A DNA stretch of 64,000 nucleotides from Mesorhizobium sp. AR07 (lineage in GTDB: Bacteria; Pseudomonadota; Alphaproteobacteria; Rhizobiales; Rhizobiaceae), in assembly GCF_024746815.1 (NCBI RefSeq), contig NZ_CP080525.1:5450501-5514500 (forward strand), in the 5' to 3' direction. Below are positions 43,737 through 52,370 of this stretch, piece by piece; within the stretch, counting starts at the first letter, position 1, and the number at the start of each line of letters is the position of its first letter. The position numbers and the translations under genes are program-made. Under the pieces are notes generated by a model. It was not told the DNA's origin, made no database searches, and was given only the letters and a program-made list of their open reading frames with translations.

Positions 43737-43823
43737 TTCGGCACTTCCAGCGAAGCTTGACGCCAAGCTTGTCGCGTTTCCGGCCAACTCATATATCGTT
43801 CGCGCAAAGATGGGGGGGAATGC

Positions 43824-44018
43824 ATGGACTGGGTTCTAATATTCTCACTTCAATGGGTGGTGGCAGGAACGCCAACTGCGCCGACGACATGGACCAATGT
43901 GGATTACGCCAGCAAGGAACTATTTGAGCAGGCCGTGGTGGCGCTGAAGGCCGAAATGGAAAAGCCCATCGCTGACTCAGAAACATGCGTCCGCGCCGTG
44001 TGCGTGCAAAGGAAGTGA
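43824..44018 (+). CDS. Small hypothetical protein (64 residues)
   Basis: Starts MDWVLIFSLQWVVAGTPTAP after a GGGGGGGAA site. The hydrophobic beginning may be a signal or membrane segment; two Cys lie near the C-terminus. Not recognised. Confidence 0.4.
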   Translation: MDWVLIFSLQWVVAGTPTAPTTWTNVDYASKELFEQAVVALKAEMEKPIADSETCVRAVCVQRK

Positions 44019-44137
44019 GTTGCCGGCCGTCGGCCCTGATCTCAACGTCTACACTCTTGAAATATGGTGCGACCAGCGTCCCATTGGCTTTCGTGTAGCC
44101 ACTGACAGGCGTGGTTCCAGGGTTCCCCGTCACGGCG

Positions 44138-44359
44138 CTAATAGCACCGTCGCCGCTCGCTGCGCCTGCGCTCTGCCCGCTTAGCCTCGGTTGTGCAGGC
44201 CGCCCCCGCTTGGCCCTCCCAATATAAAGACCCATCGATCCGCTCGTTCGTCTTCTCACCGAAGTAAATGATAGACGGCCACTTTTCGTCCGCGTTGGCC
44301 GAATCTAGCCAGGGGGTGAAGAATAGAAGGGAAGGCAGTCGTAGAACCGCCCGGCACAT
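44138..44359 (-). CDS. Possible small secreted protein
   Basis: 73 residues starting MCRAVLRLPSLLFFTPWLDS, which looks like a signal peptide cut near SANA. The rest is charged with an Arg-rich end. No ribosome site stands out, so this may not be a gene. Confidence 0.3.
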   Translation of the reverse strand: MCRAVLRLPSLLFFTPWLDSANADEKWPSIIYFGEKTNERIDGSLYWEGQAGAACTTEAKRAERRRSERRRCY

Positions 44360-44434
44360 TGTGACAACTCCGCAACGCGAGGCCGCGAGCTATATGGAGC
44401 GCGAAGAAAACGCGAACGCGCTGATGTGGTGCGG

Positions 44435-44522
44435 TTAACGATTGGTGGCGGAGCGCCAGCCTCGCCGGTCTAATCAATCGCCGAACAAACATGCGAAGGG
44501 CGCGGATCACACCGCGCCCCCT
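44435..44522. repeat. Dispersed hairpin repeat, copy 2
   Basis: Matches 43655-43736 in block order; the hairpin is shorter (AAGGGCGCGG with CCGCGCCC). Lies about 40 bases past the 3' end of the csbD-like gene. Confidence 0.6.
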
Positions 44523-44560
44523 ACGCGCCAAAGCCTATAGGCGCGCTCAAAGTTCCCCGA

Positions 44561-44776
44561 TCAGAGTTTCTTGTTGATCGCTGCTGCAGTTTTGTTGGTC
44601 GCGTCCTTTGCTGCGGCCTTTACGTCGCCGACAGCCTTTTGGACCTTGCCCTTCGCTTCCTGCGCTCCCCCTTCAGCCCGCAGCCGGTCATTTCCAACTG
44701 CCTTACCTACGCCCTGCTTCACATTTCCGGCTGCCTGGTTTGCGAGGCCGGCTGCTTTTTCGCTCGTGCTTCCCAT
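44561..44776 (-). CDS. CsbD family stress protein
   Basis: 71-residue hydrophilic helical protein of the CsbD family, induced by general stress in other bacteria; function unknown. The pattern GLANQAAGNVKQGVGKAVGN and ALA/LYS-rich repeats (KGKVQKAVGDVKAAAKDAT) is typical. GGAGCGGCATC lies before the ATG. Confidence 0.9.
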   Translation of the reverse strand: MGSTSEKAAGLANQAAGNVKQGVGKAVGNDRLRAEGGAQEAKGKVQKAVGDVKAAAKDATNKTAAAINKKL

Positions 44777-45020
44777 GATGATGCCGCTCCTGGTTGATTA
44801 ACTGGCCTCCTAGAACGCCGGAGCTAAGGGCAAGTTCCCCTGTAGGGCGGAATAGGCCCGCTAGCGCTGCGTCCACTCGGGAAACGACGCATGCTGGAGA
44901 TCGTCCTCACCCATTTCGGTTGAATTTGCCGCTCGGTGCGCCCGCAACCGGAACATCTGAAGTTCTGACGCATTGCTTGCCTGGCGGATACCACTACGAC
45001 TCACTGCCTACGGTCTCAAA

Positions 45021-46025
45021 ATGCGGCACGTAATCACAGATGCATGGGGTTTGGTGCGAGAAAGCGTCGTTGGCTTTGTCAACGACAATGCTCTTAGTCA
45101 TGGTGCGGCAATGGCTTTTTATGCCACCACATCGCTGGCGCCAATCTTGCTGATTGTGGTCGCAATCGCAGGTCTCGCTTTCGGGCATGATGCTGCACAG
45201 TTGGCTTTGTCTGCCCAGATCTCGGGTCTGATGGGGCCGGAGAGCGCGGGTCTCCTTCAGACCGCGCTCGAGAGCGCATCCAGTAAATCCTCCGGGACCT
45301 GGGCGACCGTCATTGGCATGGTTGCCTTGTTCGTGACCGCTTCCGGCGTCTTTGGCGAAATGCAGCAGTCGCTGAACACAATATGGAAGGTCGAACCGCA
45401 GGGGAGTTCGTTGTCGCGTCTGGTGCGGGCACGTGCAGCGAGTCTGGGTTTGGTCGCTGCACTCGGTTTCATGTTGCTCGTATCTCTCGTAGCGAGCGCG
45501 GTGATCTCGGCGCTGGGTAACATCATCAACGCTTACCTGCCGTTCGGCACAGTCGTGCTCGGTGTGATCAACGCGGCCATTTCGTTTGTCCTGATCTCAG
45601 TGATGTTCGCTGCCATCTACAAAGTCTTGCCCGATCGAACCCTCGAATGGCGCGATGTCGGGATTGGTGCCGTGGTGACCGCTGCGCTGTTCACGCTCGG
45701 AAAATCACTTATCGGCTGGTATATCGGCACCAGCGCGATCGCATCCTCATATGGGGCCGCCGGTGGGCTGCTCGTCATACTACTCTGGGTCTACTACTCG
45801 TCGGAAATTTTCCTTCTCGGCGCGGAATTCACTCGCGCCTATTCCATTCGAAAGGGCAGCAGGTCCGATCTGAATCCTGTGGTTCACAACGCCTTGCCCG
45901 CAAAACACGTCGTCCCATTTCGGGCAGAGCAAGAGGTCAACGCTTCTGGCGTCGTCGCGCTGATAGCGATGGCGTGCGTGAGTGCAGTGATTACCATCCT
46001 TATGCTGGGTCCTCGCCGGCAGTAA
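45021..46025 (+). CDS. YihY/BrkB family membrane protein
   Basis: 334-residue inner-membrane protein of the YihY (formerly 'RNase BN') family. Six or so hydrophobic segments are seen, beginning near residue 30 (AFYATTSLAPILLIVVAIAG). Conserved spots include HGAAMAFYATTSLAP, ASGVFGEMQQSLNTIW and AAGGLLVILLWVYYSSEIFL then GAE. The C-terminal tail is partly hydrophobic. No nuclease function is expected. It is followed 30 bases later by the SHOCT-type gene, probably as an operon. Confidence 0.92.
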   Translation: MRHVITDAWGLVRESVVGFVNDNALSHGAAMAFYATTSLAPILLIVVAIAGLAFGHDAAQLALSAQISGLMGPESAGLLQTALESASSKSSGTWATVIGMVALFVTASGVFGEMQQSLNTIWKVEPQGSSLSRLVRARAASLGLVAALGFMLLVSLVASAVISALGNIINAYLPFGTVVLGVINAAISFVLISVMFAAIYKVLPDRTLEWRDVGIGAVVTAALFTLGKSLIGWYIGTSAIASSYGAAGGLLVILLWVYYSSEIFLLGAEFTRAYSIRKGSRSDLNPVVHNALPAKHVVPFRAEQEVNASGVVALIAMACVSAVITILMLGPRRQ

Positions 46026-46055
46026 GATATTTTTCGTCGAATCGGGAGAACTCTC

Positions 46056-46628
46056 GTGACCGTCGACCACACTGAAGAAACGTTGATCGCTCAGCTGGCG
46101 GTCCGGCACTCGATTTCGACCGACGCTGTCAAAGCCGTCCTGCAGGCCCTTAAGGCAGGCGGCGGGAGGATGGCGCAGTTCAGCCATAAGGAGTTTGGAG
46201 GGATGGCGCAGTGGTCATCTGGCATGACGATGGTGGGAGACATGTTCAATGATCCACTTAAGGTCAAGCTCGATGCCCTTGCTACCGAACTGGCGGCATA
46301 CCTTAGCGACAACCCCGAAGCGTTGGTCAGAAGCGATGAAGTCAGCTACCGCTCCGCCGTGCGTCCCGCGAGTGGCCCATGGTGGCCGCCTGAAATGGGC
46401 CAGCCGAACTCGACAGGTGCCCAGAATGATCTCCGCTATGCGATTTTTTCCGACGCCCGACGCCTGGTGATCGACGACCACGGCGAACGAGTGATTTATG
46501 ACACGGGCGAGCACCACATCTCCGGTATCAGCCAAGCTCAAAGCTCGGGATCGACACTGACTTTTACCGGCCAGGATGGGCTGGTGAGGGTGTCTGATTT
46601 GAGGAAAGTCGGCCCATTGAGCTCGTAG
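46056..46628 (+). CDS. SHOCT-type protein
   Basis: 190 residues starting at GTG after a GGGAGA site. Residues about 45-90 hold FSHKEFGGMAQWSSGMTMVG then DMFNDPLKVKLDALATEL, the form seen in SHOCT-containing rhizobial proteins of unknown role. The C-terminal region is beta-rich. Follows the YihY gene on the same strand. Confidence 0.65.
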   Translation: MTVDHTEETLIAQLAVRHSISTDAVKAVLQALKAGGGRMAQFSHKEFGGMAQWSSGMTMVGDMFNDPLKVKLDALATELAAYLSDNPEALVRSDEVSYRSAVRPASGPWWPPEMGQPNSTGAQNDLRYAIFSDARRLVIDDHGERVIYDTGEHHISGISQAQSSGSTLTFTGQDGLVRVSDLRKVGPLSS

Positions 46629-46777
46629 AATTTCTTCCGCCGCACCAACGCGGCGATGAACTCCGGGTGCACATCTGATAGCCAATGCAGCGGGTCCAGG
46701 GACTCGTCGGCCGAAGCCGGATCGATGCAATCAGAATATAGCACCGCAACGAACGCCTTTACCTTTTGGGACTCCAT
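46538..46777 (-). CDS. Possible small gene antisense to the SHOCT-type gene end
   Basis: 79 residues (MESQKVKAFVAVLYSDCIDP at the start). It overlaps the 3' end of the plus-strand gene by 91 bases and has no clear ribosome site, so its reality is uncertain. A second minus-strand frame at 46731-46987 is equally weak. Confidence 0.25.
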   Translation of the reverse strand: MESQKVKAFVAVLYSDCIDPASADESLDPLHWLSDVHPEFIAALVRRKKFYELNGPTFLKSDTLTSPSWPVKVSVDPEL

Positions 46778-47041
46778 ACGAAACCGCTGGCCCCACGACG
46801 CCGGTCTTCGACTTGATTACCTCTTGTTCAGCCCGAACCTGAAAGACCCACTCATTGAAGCGGGTATCGATCAAGATGTCCGCGGCGTCGATGGCGCGGG
46901 AACGAAATGTCGTCGCATCGTCTGCCGGCCACCAGAGTGGTTTTTCCTCTAGCCGCTGGGCCAGATTCCGGCATCCGACTTCTTGCATCGTTCGGTCCGG
47001 CCCAATAGAAGACCTATCAACAACGGAAAGGGAAAACATAG

Positions 47042-47502
47042 ATGTCCGAGGAAGCTGATCGAAACGCCGATCTAATTGGTTTGACCGCGGATATTGTCGC
47101 CGCATTTGTCCAAAACAACTCGGTGCCGGTCGCCGGCCTGCCGGATCTTATTTCCTCGGTGAATCCCGCACTGTTGAGCTTGGGCCAGCCGGCGGTTGCT
47201 AAGCAACCAGCACAGACACCAGCGGTCAATCCGAAGCGGTCCGTGTTTCCCGATTACATGTTTCGCTGGAAGATGGCCGTAAGTTCAAGTCAATGAAGCA
47301 CCACCTTGGCTTGTTGGGCATGACGCCAGATGAGTATCGAGCCAAATGGGGTTTGCCGAGAGACTATCCCATGGTGGCCCCAAGCTACGCCGCCTAGCGA
47401 TCGGAATTGGCAAAGTCATTCGGTCTCGGCCGAAAGCCTGCTGCGAAAGCACCCACCAAGAAGACGCCAGCCAAGGTGGCATCTAAGCGAGCGAAGGCCT
47501 GA
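47042..47502 (+). pseudogene. MucR/Ros-family regulator, disrupted
   Basis: The first frame has LIGLTADIVAAFVQNNSVPV and GLPDLISSV, then SVFPDYM. After a one-base shift near 47260 the frame continues LEDGRKFKSMKHHL, TPDEYRAKWGLPRDYPMVAP and SYAA, then an in-frame TAG (47395-47397) and RSELAKSFGLGRKPAAK to the final stop. Together this is a MucR repressor. In the zinc finger the first Cys is Ser and the last His is lost (LLG), so even repaired it may not bind zinc. MucR proteins control exopolysaccharide and motility genes. Confidence 0.85.
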
Positions 47503-47528
47503 AAGATTTAATTGCAATCGGGAGAGCA

Positions 47529-47948
47529 GTGGCGTTTGGCGTGATTGTCTGGGTCGGACTGTTGGCTTCGCCGGCGGGGGCGCAGTCGACTTTCGACGGC
47601 TACGACTGCACCGATGATTGCTCAGGCCACCAAGCCGGCTACGATTGGGCGGAGCGTAACGGCGTCTCCCACGCCAATGACTGCGGCGGCAACAGCCAAT
47701 CGTTTAACGAGGGTTGCCAGGCCTATGTAGATGAGCAACAGCCTCTTCCGGATGATGAAGACGGGGCCGACGACAGCGACCAGGACAATCAGGAATCGCT
47801 GAATGAGGCAGTATCTGTGACGGCGCCCGAATGCGTGACCAAGATGCCTTACGAACCCCATCAATCAGTGTTCGCGCCTTGCAAAATTAGGCCGGCTTCC
47901 TCTCGCCAAGCAATCAATCTGGCAAGGTGTTCCCGCAGGATCGCCTGA
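47529..47948 (+). CDS. Secreted Cys-rich small protein
   Basis: 139 residues from a GTG after GGGAGAG. A signal peptide is likely (AFGVIVWVGLLASPAGAQS). The mature N-terminus holds TFDGYDCTDDCSGHQAGYDW and CGGNSQSFNEGC, a Cys-containing module recurrent in rhizobia. An acidic stretch follows. The last 29 residues overlap the convergent exonuclease gene and may be read-through past a lost end. Function unknown. Confidence 0.6.
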   Translation: MAFGVIVWVGLLASPAGAQSTFDGYDCTDDCSGHQAGYDWAERNGVSHANDCGGNSQSFNEGCQAYVDEQQPLPDDEDGADDSDQDNQESLNEAVSVTAPECVTKMPYEPHQSVFAPCKIRPASSRQAINLARCSRRIA

Positions 47949-49285
47949 CGGTCCAGGGGAGCATCGATCAGCATTTCCTGGGCATCTTCAATCGCATCGT
48001 CCAGCGTGGTCCAGCGGCCGGATTTGTCATTCCGCGCATGAATCCGGGCCGCAATCGCGTGGACAAAATCTGCGCGCATCTTCGCCCCCATAATGTGAGG
48101 CGCGTCAAAGTAGATGATGCGCCTAGACAACCCTCTGAGGCGCGGGTCTTCAAATTGCCCTGAGAGTTCAAGCCGAAGTGGCCAGCTCGCCCCGCGGAAC
48201 TCGTCAACCAGCGATTGGTCTGACCGGGAGTAGAAGCTGCCATAAATCTGCTCCTCGACATGAGGGCTTTCCGAGAACGGAGCACGGCCAGACATGACCG
48301 CCGACATCAGCCGCTGTCTGAGACCTTCGTCGTTGCGCACCAGTTCGGCTCGACGTGCGATCTCCTCGAGCCCAAGTTCGTATCCAGAAGCGTGTGCACC
48401 GGCGAGCTCGATCGGCATGAACAGCGGAGACGCATTGAGTTTTAACGAGGAAATTGGCCTCGGCTTCGTGGCAATATGTGCCGCCAGTTCCTCGATGGTC
48501 ATCGACGAGAGGAGCGTTGGATCTTGCCTGAGATCGAGCGCGAAGAGCTCGCCCGAGTTGTCGGGGTTGATCCCGATGGCTGTAACTAGGCTTGAGGAGC
48601 AGAGACCAAATCGCAGGCGTGTCGCCATGAACACAGAATTCAGTTCGACAAACTGGGTCGCTGAGGCCTTCGAACGATAGGCCATGGCAGAATTCCAGAC
48701 CGCAGGCGCACGTTCCTTAATGAGGCGGGCGATATGGATGGTGGCATGAACGTCTGCCAAGGCATCGTGGGCGTTGCTGTGCTCAAAGCCATTGGCCGGC
48801 GCCAGGCGATCGAGCTTGAAACTTGTCCGACCCTTTTCATTGACGGGCCAATTGAAGCCCTGAGGCGCGAAGGTGTGCGCTGCCACCGCGAGCGGCAGGA
48901 TATCCAGACGCGAATTGCCCCCGGTGTTGGTCAGATAGATCGGCAAGAGATTCGAATAGAACGCACGCCGAAGCAATTCCTCGTCGAAGCTGATCGAGTT
49001 GTAACCTATCACCGTTGCCGGGGACCATGCAGTCATGACCTCATGAATTCGGTTGCACATCTCGTAGTGCGAGGGCAGCTGCGGATCAAAGAGCTGATCA
49101 ACGCGCACGCCCGTGACCACCATAGCGCCTGGTGATGGAACGATGTGTGGGAGGAGCCGGCAACGTATCTCGAAACTGTCGATGACGTTGAGATCGTCGT
49201 CAGTCAGAGCCGTCGCGAACTGCAAGATCTGATCGAAGCATCGATCAGAGCCAGTCGTTTCGGTGTCGTAAAAGATAAAAGCCAT
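47861..49285 (-). CDS. sbcB: Exodeoxyribonuclease I (SbcB-type)
   Basis: 474-residue 3'-5' single-strand DNA exonuclease. The DEDDh motifs are present: FYDTETTG (residues 5-12), GYNSISFDEELLRRAFY and HDALADVHATIHIA. The exonuclease-SH3-like and C-terminal helical regions follow (LEEIARRAELVRNDEGLRQR, FDAPHIMGAKMR). ExoI removes ssDNA and limits illegitimate recombination; the position in an accessory region is unusual. Its stop overlaps the secreted-protein gene by 88 bases tail to tail. Confidence 0.93.
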   Translation of the reverse strand: MAFIFYDTETTGSDRCFDQILQFATALTDDDLNVIDSFEIRCRLLPHIVPSPGAMVVTGVRVDQLFDPQLPSHYEMCNRIHEVMTAWSPATVIGYNSISFDEELLRRAFYSNLLPIYLTNTGGNSRLDILPLAVAAHTFAPQGFNWPVNEKGRTSFKLDRLAPANGFEHSNAHDALADVHATIHIARLIKERAPAVWNSAMAYRSKASATQFVELNSVFMATRLRFGLCSSSLVTAIGINPDNSGELFALDLRQDPTLLSSMTIEELAAHIATKPRPISSLKLNASPLFMPIELAGAHASGYELGLEEIARRAELVRNDEGLRQRLMSAVMSGRAPFSESPHVEEQIYGSFYSRSDQSLVDEFRGASWPLRLELSGQFEDPRLRGLSRRIIYFDAPHIMGAKMRADFVHAIAARIHARNDKSGRWTTLDDAIEDAQEMLIDAPLDRQAILREHLARLIAWREEAGLILQGANTD

Positions 49286-49594
49286 TTGGCGCCCGTCCCT
49301 GGCTGATCATGCAAGAAGCTTCCCACATCAAGCAAGATCGGATGCACCGAAGGGGAAGGGCATCGATACCCGTTATGAGCCGTATGGTCCGACAGCTGTG
49401 CTTGCCTCCCCAACGACAGCTCGCATTTCTCAACCCACTCGCCAATTATGCATGGCAATTCCCGCAGGGGCCCTGTAGCGAGCCGCTGTCCACCCGAAAC
49501 CCCAAGGAACCAAGCCATTCGTCACCTTGGGGCATAAAACTCGGAAGCGCCTTTGCGGCGGGATACCTGTGTTCTATCTTCTCGCAGTCGGCAA
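49286..49594. other. Gene-free stretch between two nuclease genes
   Basis: No convincing frame, repeat or RNA. It should hold the promoter of the minus-strand sbcB gene. Confidence 0.45.
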
Positions 49595-50752
49595 TTATCG
49601 CAAGGATTGAGCGTCCGGATATTCTTCCTGCAATTTGTTGATCCAAGGCTGCAGATATTTCGCGTAGGCTTGAACGTCCCTTTCTAACGGGAGCGTCTTC
49701 TGCAAGGAGTAGCTTCGGAAGCCCCTATTGCGATGTGCGGTCGGCTTTTTCCCGGAAATACCAAACCGCTTACCAAGGTCCTTCAAGATCTTATCCACCA
49801 TTTGTTGCTGCTCACGAGTGGCGCGTTGATCGTAGGGCCACGGAGAGACATACAGTTTCAGGCTCCGTTTTTGCAGTTCAAGTCCGACGCGGCAAAGGGG
49901 CTTGGTATTCGATTCGGCCTCTATATCGAGGAGTGCTTCACCATTGGTTTCGCGGATATTCACGACCCATCGACTTGCAATCTCCAGTTTCGACTGGAGC
50001 TCCGCCATCCAGACACGCTGCGCGAAGGTCCTGAGACGAAAATCCTTCAGGTAGCTCTCAAAACTATTAGTAGGCTCAAAAGCGGCAGGAGCGGCAGGCT
50101 GAAAGACGCTGCCAGCTATGTCGATTCGCGTCCTGACGCATGCCTCAACCGCTATCAATCGACCGAGTGCATCCCGCAAGTCGTTCAGATATTTATCGCG
50201 TCCAGGGATTTCCATTAGGGTCACGAGGAGATCAGCGCAGGCTAGCGGCTGCCAACCTTGCCCCGACCGTGGTTCTTCGCCAGAAAGCGTCAGGAATATC
50301 TTGGTTGTGGGATGATTAAGCGTCCTCAGGTTGTCATCGTATCTGGTGAGTTGTCCATCGCTTTCAGACGATTTGAGCTTCATCTCAACCGCTATCGCGC
50401 AGACTTCATTGCATTGGCGCAAGCCTTTTATCAGGAGGTCTATGTTGTTCCATTCGGCGACATACTTTATCTCGTCGCACGCAGCGAAATCCAATCCGGA
50501 TAGCTCACTGAGAACTTTCTTGCGGCTCGGGCTGTCCAGAGTTGATTGATCGGACAAAAGCCAACCGAGCGCTGCGGTGAAGACCCTTTCCCTGGCAGCC
50601 ACGAGCACCGCATCAACAAAATTCCGCGTTCCGAAATCGACGGTCTTGTTTGTCTCCATATTGACGGCCCCAGCCGCCCACGGTCCTTCCTCATTGCTGA
50701 AATTGCCGAGGTGTTCCCCTTCCTGATAGATTACGTGCAGCCTTAAGGTCAT
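49595..50752 (-). CDS. PD-(D/E)xK-type nuclease-like protein, hypothetical
   Basis: 385 residues from MTLRLHVIYQEGEH, after a GGAGG site; the frame is open further upstream without support. Residues about 95-160 contain NNIDLLIKGL, then AIAVEMKLKSSESDGQLTRY: a D...E-x-K plus Gln arrangement typical of PD-(D/E)xK nucleases. The C-terminal half is helical and not recognised. Could be a DNA repair or defence nuclease. Lies between sbcB and the ADP-ribosylglycohydrolase fusion, all on the minus strand. Confidence 0.6.
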   Translation of the reverse strand: MTLRLHVIYQEGEHLGNFSNEEGPWAAGAVNMETNKTVDFGTRNFVDAVLVAARERVFTAALGWLLSDQSTLDSPSRKKVLSELSGLDFAACDEIKYVAEWNNIDLLIKGLRQCNEVCAIAVEMKLKSSESDGQLTRYDDNLRTLNHPTTKIFLTLSGEEPRSGQGWQPLACADLLVTLMEIPGRDKYLNDLRDALGRLIAVEACVRTRIDIAGSVFQPAAPAAFEPTNSFESYLKDFRLRTFAQRVWMAELQSKLEIASRWVVNIRETNGEALLDIEAESNTKPLCRVGLELQKRSLKLYVSPWPYDQRATREQQQMVDKILKDLGKRFGISGKKPTAHRNRGFRSYSLQKTLPLERDVQAYAKYLQPWINKLQEEYPDAQSLR

Positions 50753-50844
50753 TTTTCCTCCGTTACTAAGCTGATCGGTTGAGTGGCTTGCAGCCGCTTG
50801 CTGATGAATTTCTTTGCGTGATGGCGGCACCGAACCAAGCTTAG

Positions 50845-52287
50845 TTAACCGAGGCTCGCGTCGAATAATCCGGTGGCTGAGACTTCGATCCGGCCCCGCC
50901 AAGCAAGCCTCTCTAGCCAATCCCTGGGAATTCCCGATGCACCATAGGCGGCTCCGGCGAGCTGGCCGGCGATGGCCGCCGTCGTGTCCGCATCATCGCC
51001 GAGATTGGCCGCCAGAAGGACCGCGGACCGGAAATCGGTTGTCCGATTGACGGCCCACAGCGCCGCCTGCAGTGACTTCACCACATAGCCGGAGCCGTTG
51101 ATCGCGTTGCGGTGCTGATTACGAAACCCGCCATCGACCTCTTCAGCCTCAGGATCTGTCAAAATGTCGGTCAGCGGGTGGCCTTCAATAGCCTGCACCA
51201 AGAGACGCGTGAAGAGGCGGGAGGCTTGGATCGTCTGCGGTGAACCATGCGTGGTGCGAGTCTGCCGGTCGGCGATATCGAGCGCCATCTCAAGGTCACG
51301 CCAATGGCGGATGGCCACCGGTGAAAGCCGCATCAGCGCACCGTTACCAGACTTCCTTGAGTCCTCGGAGCCAGCATAGGGATCGCCGATGCGGCGATAG
51401 CGGTCAAGCGCGCCTCGGGTCGTGATGCCGATGTCGAAGCATGTGCCGGTGCAGGAATAGGTTCCGTTCAGCCACCAGTCCACAAAGCGATCCATCAGGT
51501 CGCCTGCATCGAGCGCCGGGTCTTCCTTCAGGCTCTCCGCCAGCGCCAGTGCCATGGCAGTGTCGTCAGTCCACTGGCCCGGTTCTAGCGGATGCGGACC
51601 GCCACCGATCATGTCCTCAATCAGCGTGAACTCTGGCTTTCTCGTGAACTCAATCGCGGCACCGACTGCGTCGCCCACGGCCAATCCGAGCAACGCTCCA
51701 GCGGCGCGATCGCGTGTGGCCTGGATGTCCGAGGATGGTAATGAGTCGTCGACCATCTTTCCGGCGGTGACCCACATCTCCTGCGCTTTCGTCTCTGCGG
51801 CGTTAGGGTGGCGGGCTTTGCGAACAGTGGCCAAGGCATCCAGCGAATCGGCGCCAAGTTCGACCAACAGCCGCGCCGAGATCATGCCTGCGCGCCCGAT
51901 CCCGCCGCGGCAGTGAATGAGCACTCGGTTCCCGCGCTTGAGCAGGCCACGCAGTTTGGCTGAATTCCCAGGCCACTTCTTTTCGAAGAAAGCGTCAGGC
52001 ACGGATACGTCGACGATCGGCAGGTGATGCCATTCCATGTGCCGTCGGCGCACCTCTTCGCCAAGCTGTTCGATCTGCAGCTCGTGGAACTCATGCTCTT
52101 CGATCAGGGTTACGACCGCTGCGGCGCCCCATTGAGCGACCTCGTCGAGATCGGCGCCGAGATCGCGCTCATGCACGCCGCCATACGCGCTCGGTCCGCG
52201 CTTGCCTGGCGCAAATGTAATGCCGATCAGTCCGCGGGCGGCACTGACTTCGTCTACTCTAAGTGGGTTGTTGATTTTTTCCGGCAT
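50845..52287 (-). CDS. Fusion of tyrosine/dual-specificity phosphatase and ADP-ribosylglycohydrolase
   Basis: 480 residues in two domains. The first (about 1-185) is a CDKN3/DSP-type phosphatase with the CX5R loop HCRGGIGRAG (Cys126, Arg132). The second (about 190-470) is an ADP-ribosylglycohydrolase: GLAVGDAVGAA, WTDDTAMALAL (metal-binding Asp241-Asp242), SGNGALMRLSP and LGDDADTTAAIAGQLAG. The glycohydrolase removes ADP-ribose from proteins or nucleic acids; the phosphatase could act on the released product or on a phosphorylated target. Divergent from the recombinase-like gene. Confidence 0.92.
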   Translation of the reverse strand: MPEKINNPLRVDEVSAARGLIGITFAPGKRGPSAYGGVHERDLGADLDEVAQWGAAAVVTLIEEHEFHELQIEQLGEEVRRRHMEWHHLPIVDVSVPDAFFEKKWPGNSAKLRGLLKRGNRVLIHCRGGIGRAGMISARLLVELGADSLDALATVRKARHPNAAETKAQEMWVTAGKMVDDSLPSSDIQATRDRAAGALLGLAVGDAVGAAIEFTRKPEFTLIEDMIGGGPHPLEPGQWTDDTAMALALAESLKEDPALDAGDLMDRFVDWWLNGTYSCTGTCFDIGITTRGALDRYRRIGDPYAGSEDSRKSGNGALMRLSPVAIRHWRDLEMALDIADRQTRTTHGSPQTIQASRLFTRLLVQAIEGHPLTDILTDPEAEEVDGGFRNQHRNAINGSGYVVKSLQAALWAVNRTTDFRSAVLLAANLGDDADTTAAIAGQLAGAAYGASGIPRDWLERLAWRGRIEVSATGLFDASLG

Positions 52288-52370
52288 ATCGGTTCCCCTA
52301 TTGATGAGAAACTAACTTGGTCTGCTGGAATTTTCGATTTCACCTCCCCTTTTTTCCGGATTCGAGTGCG

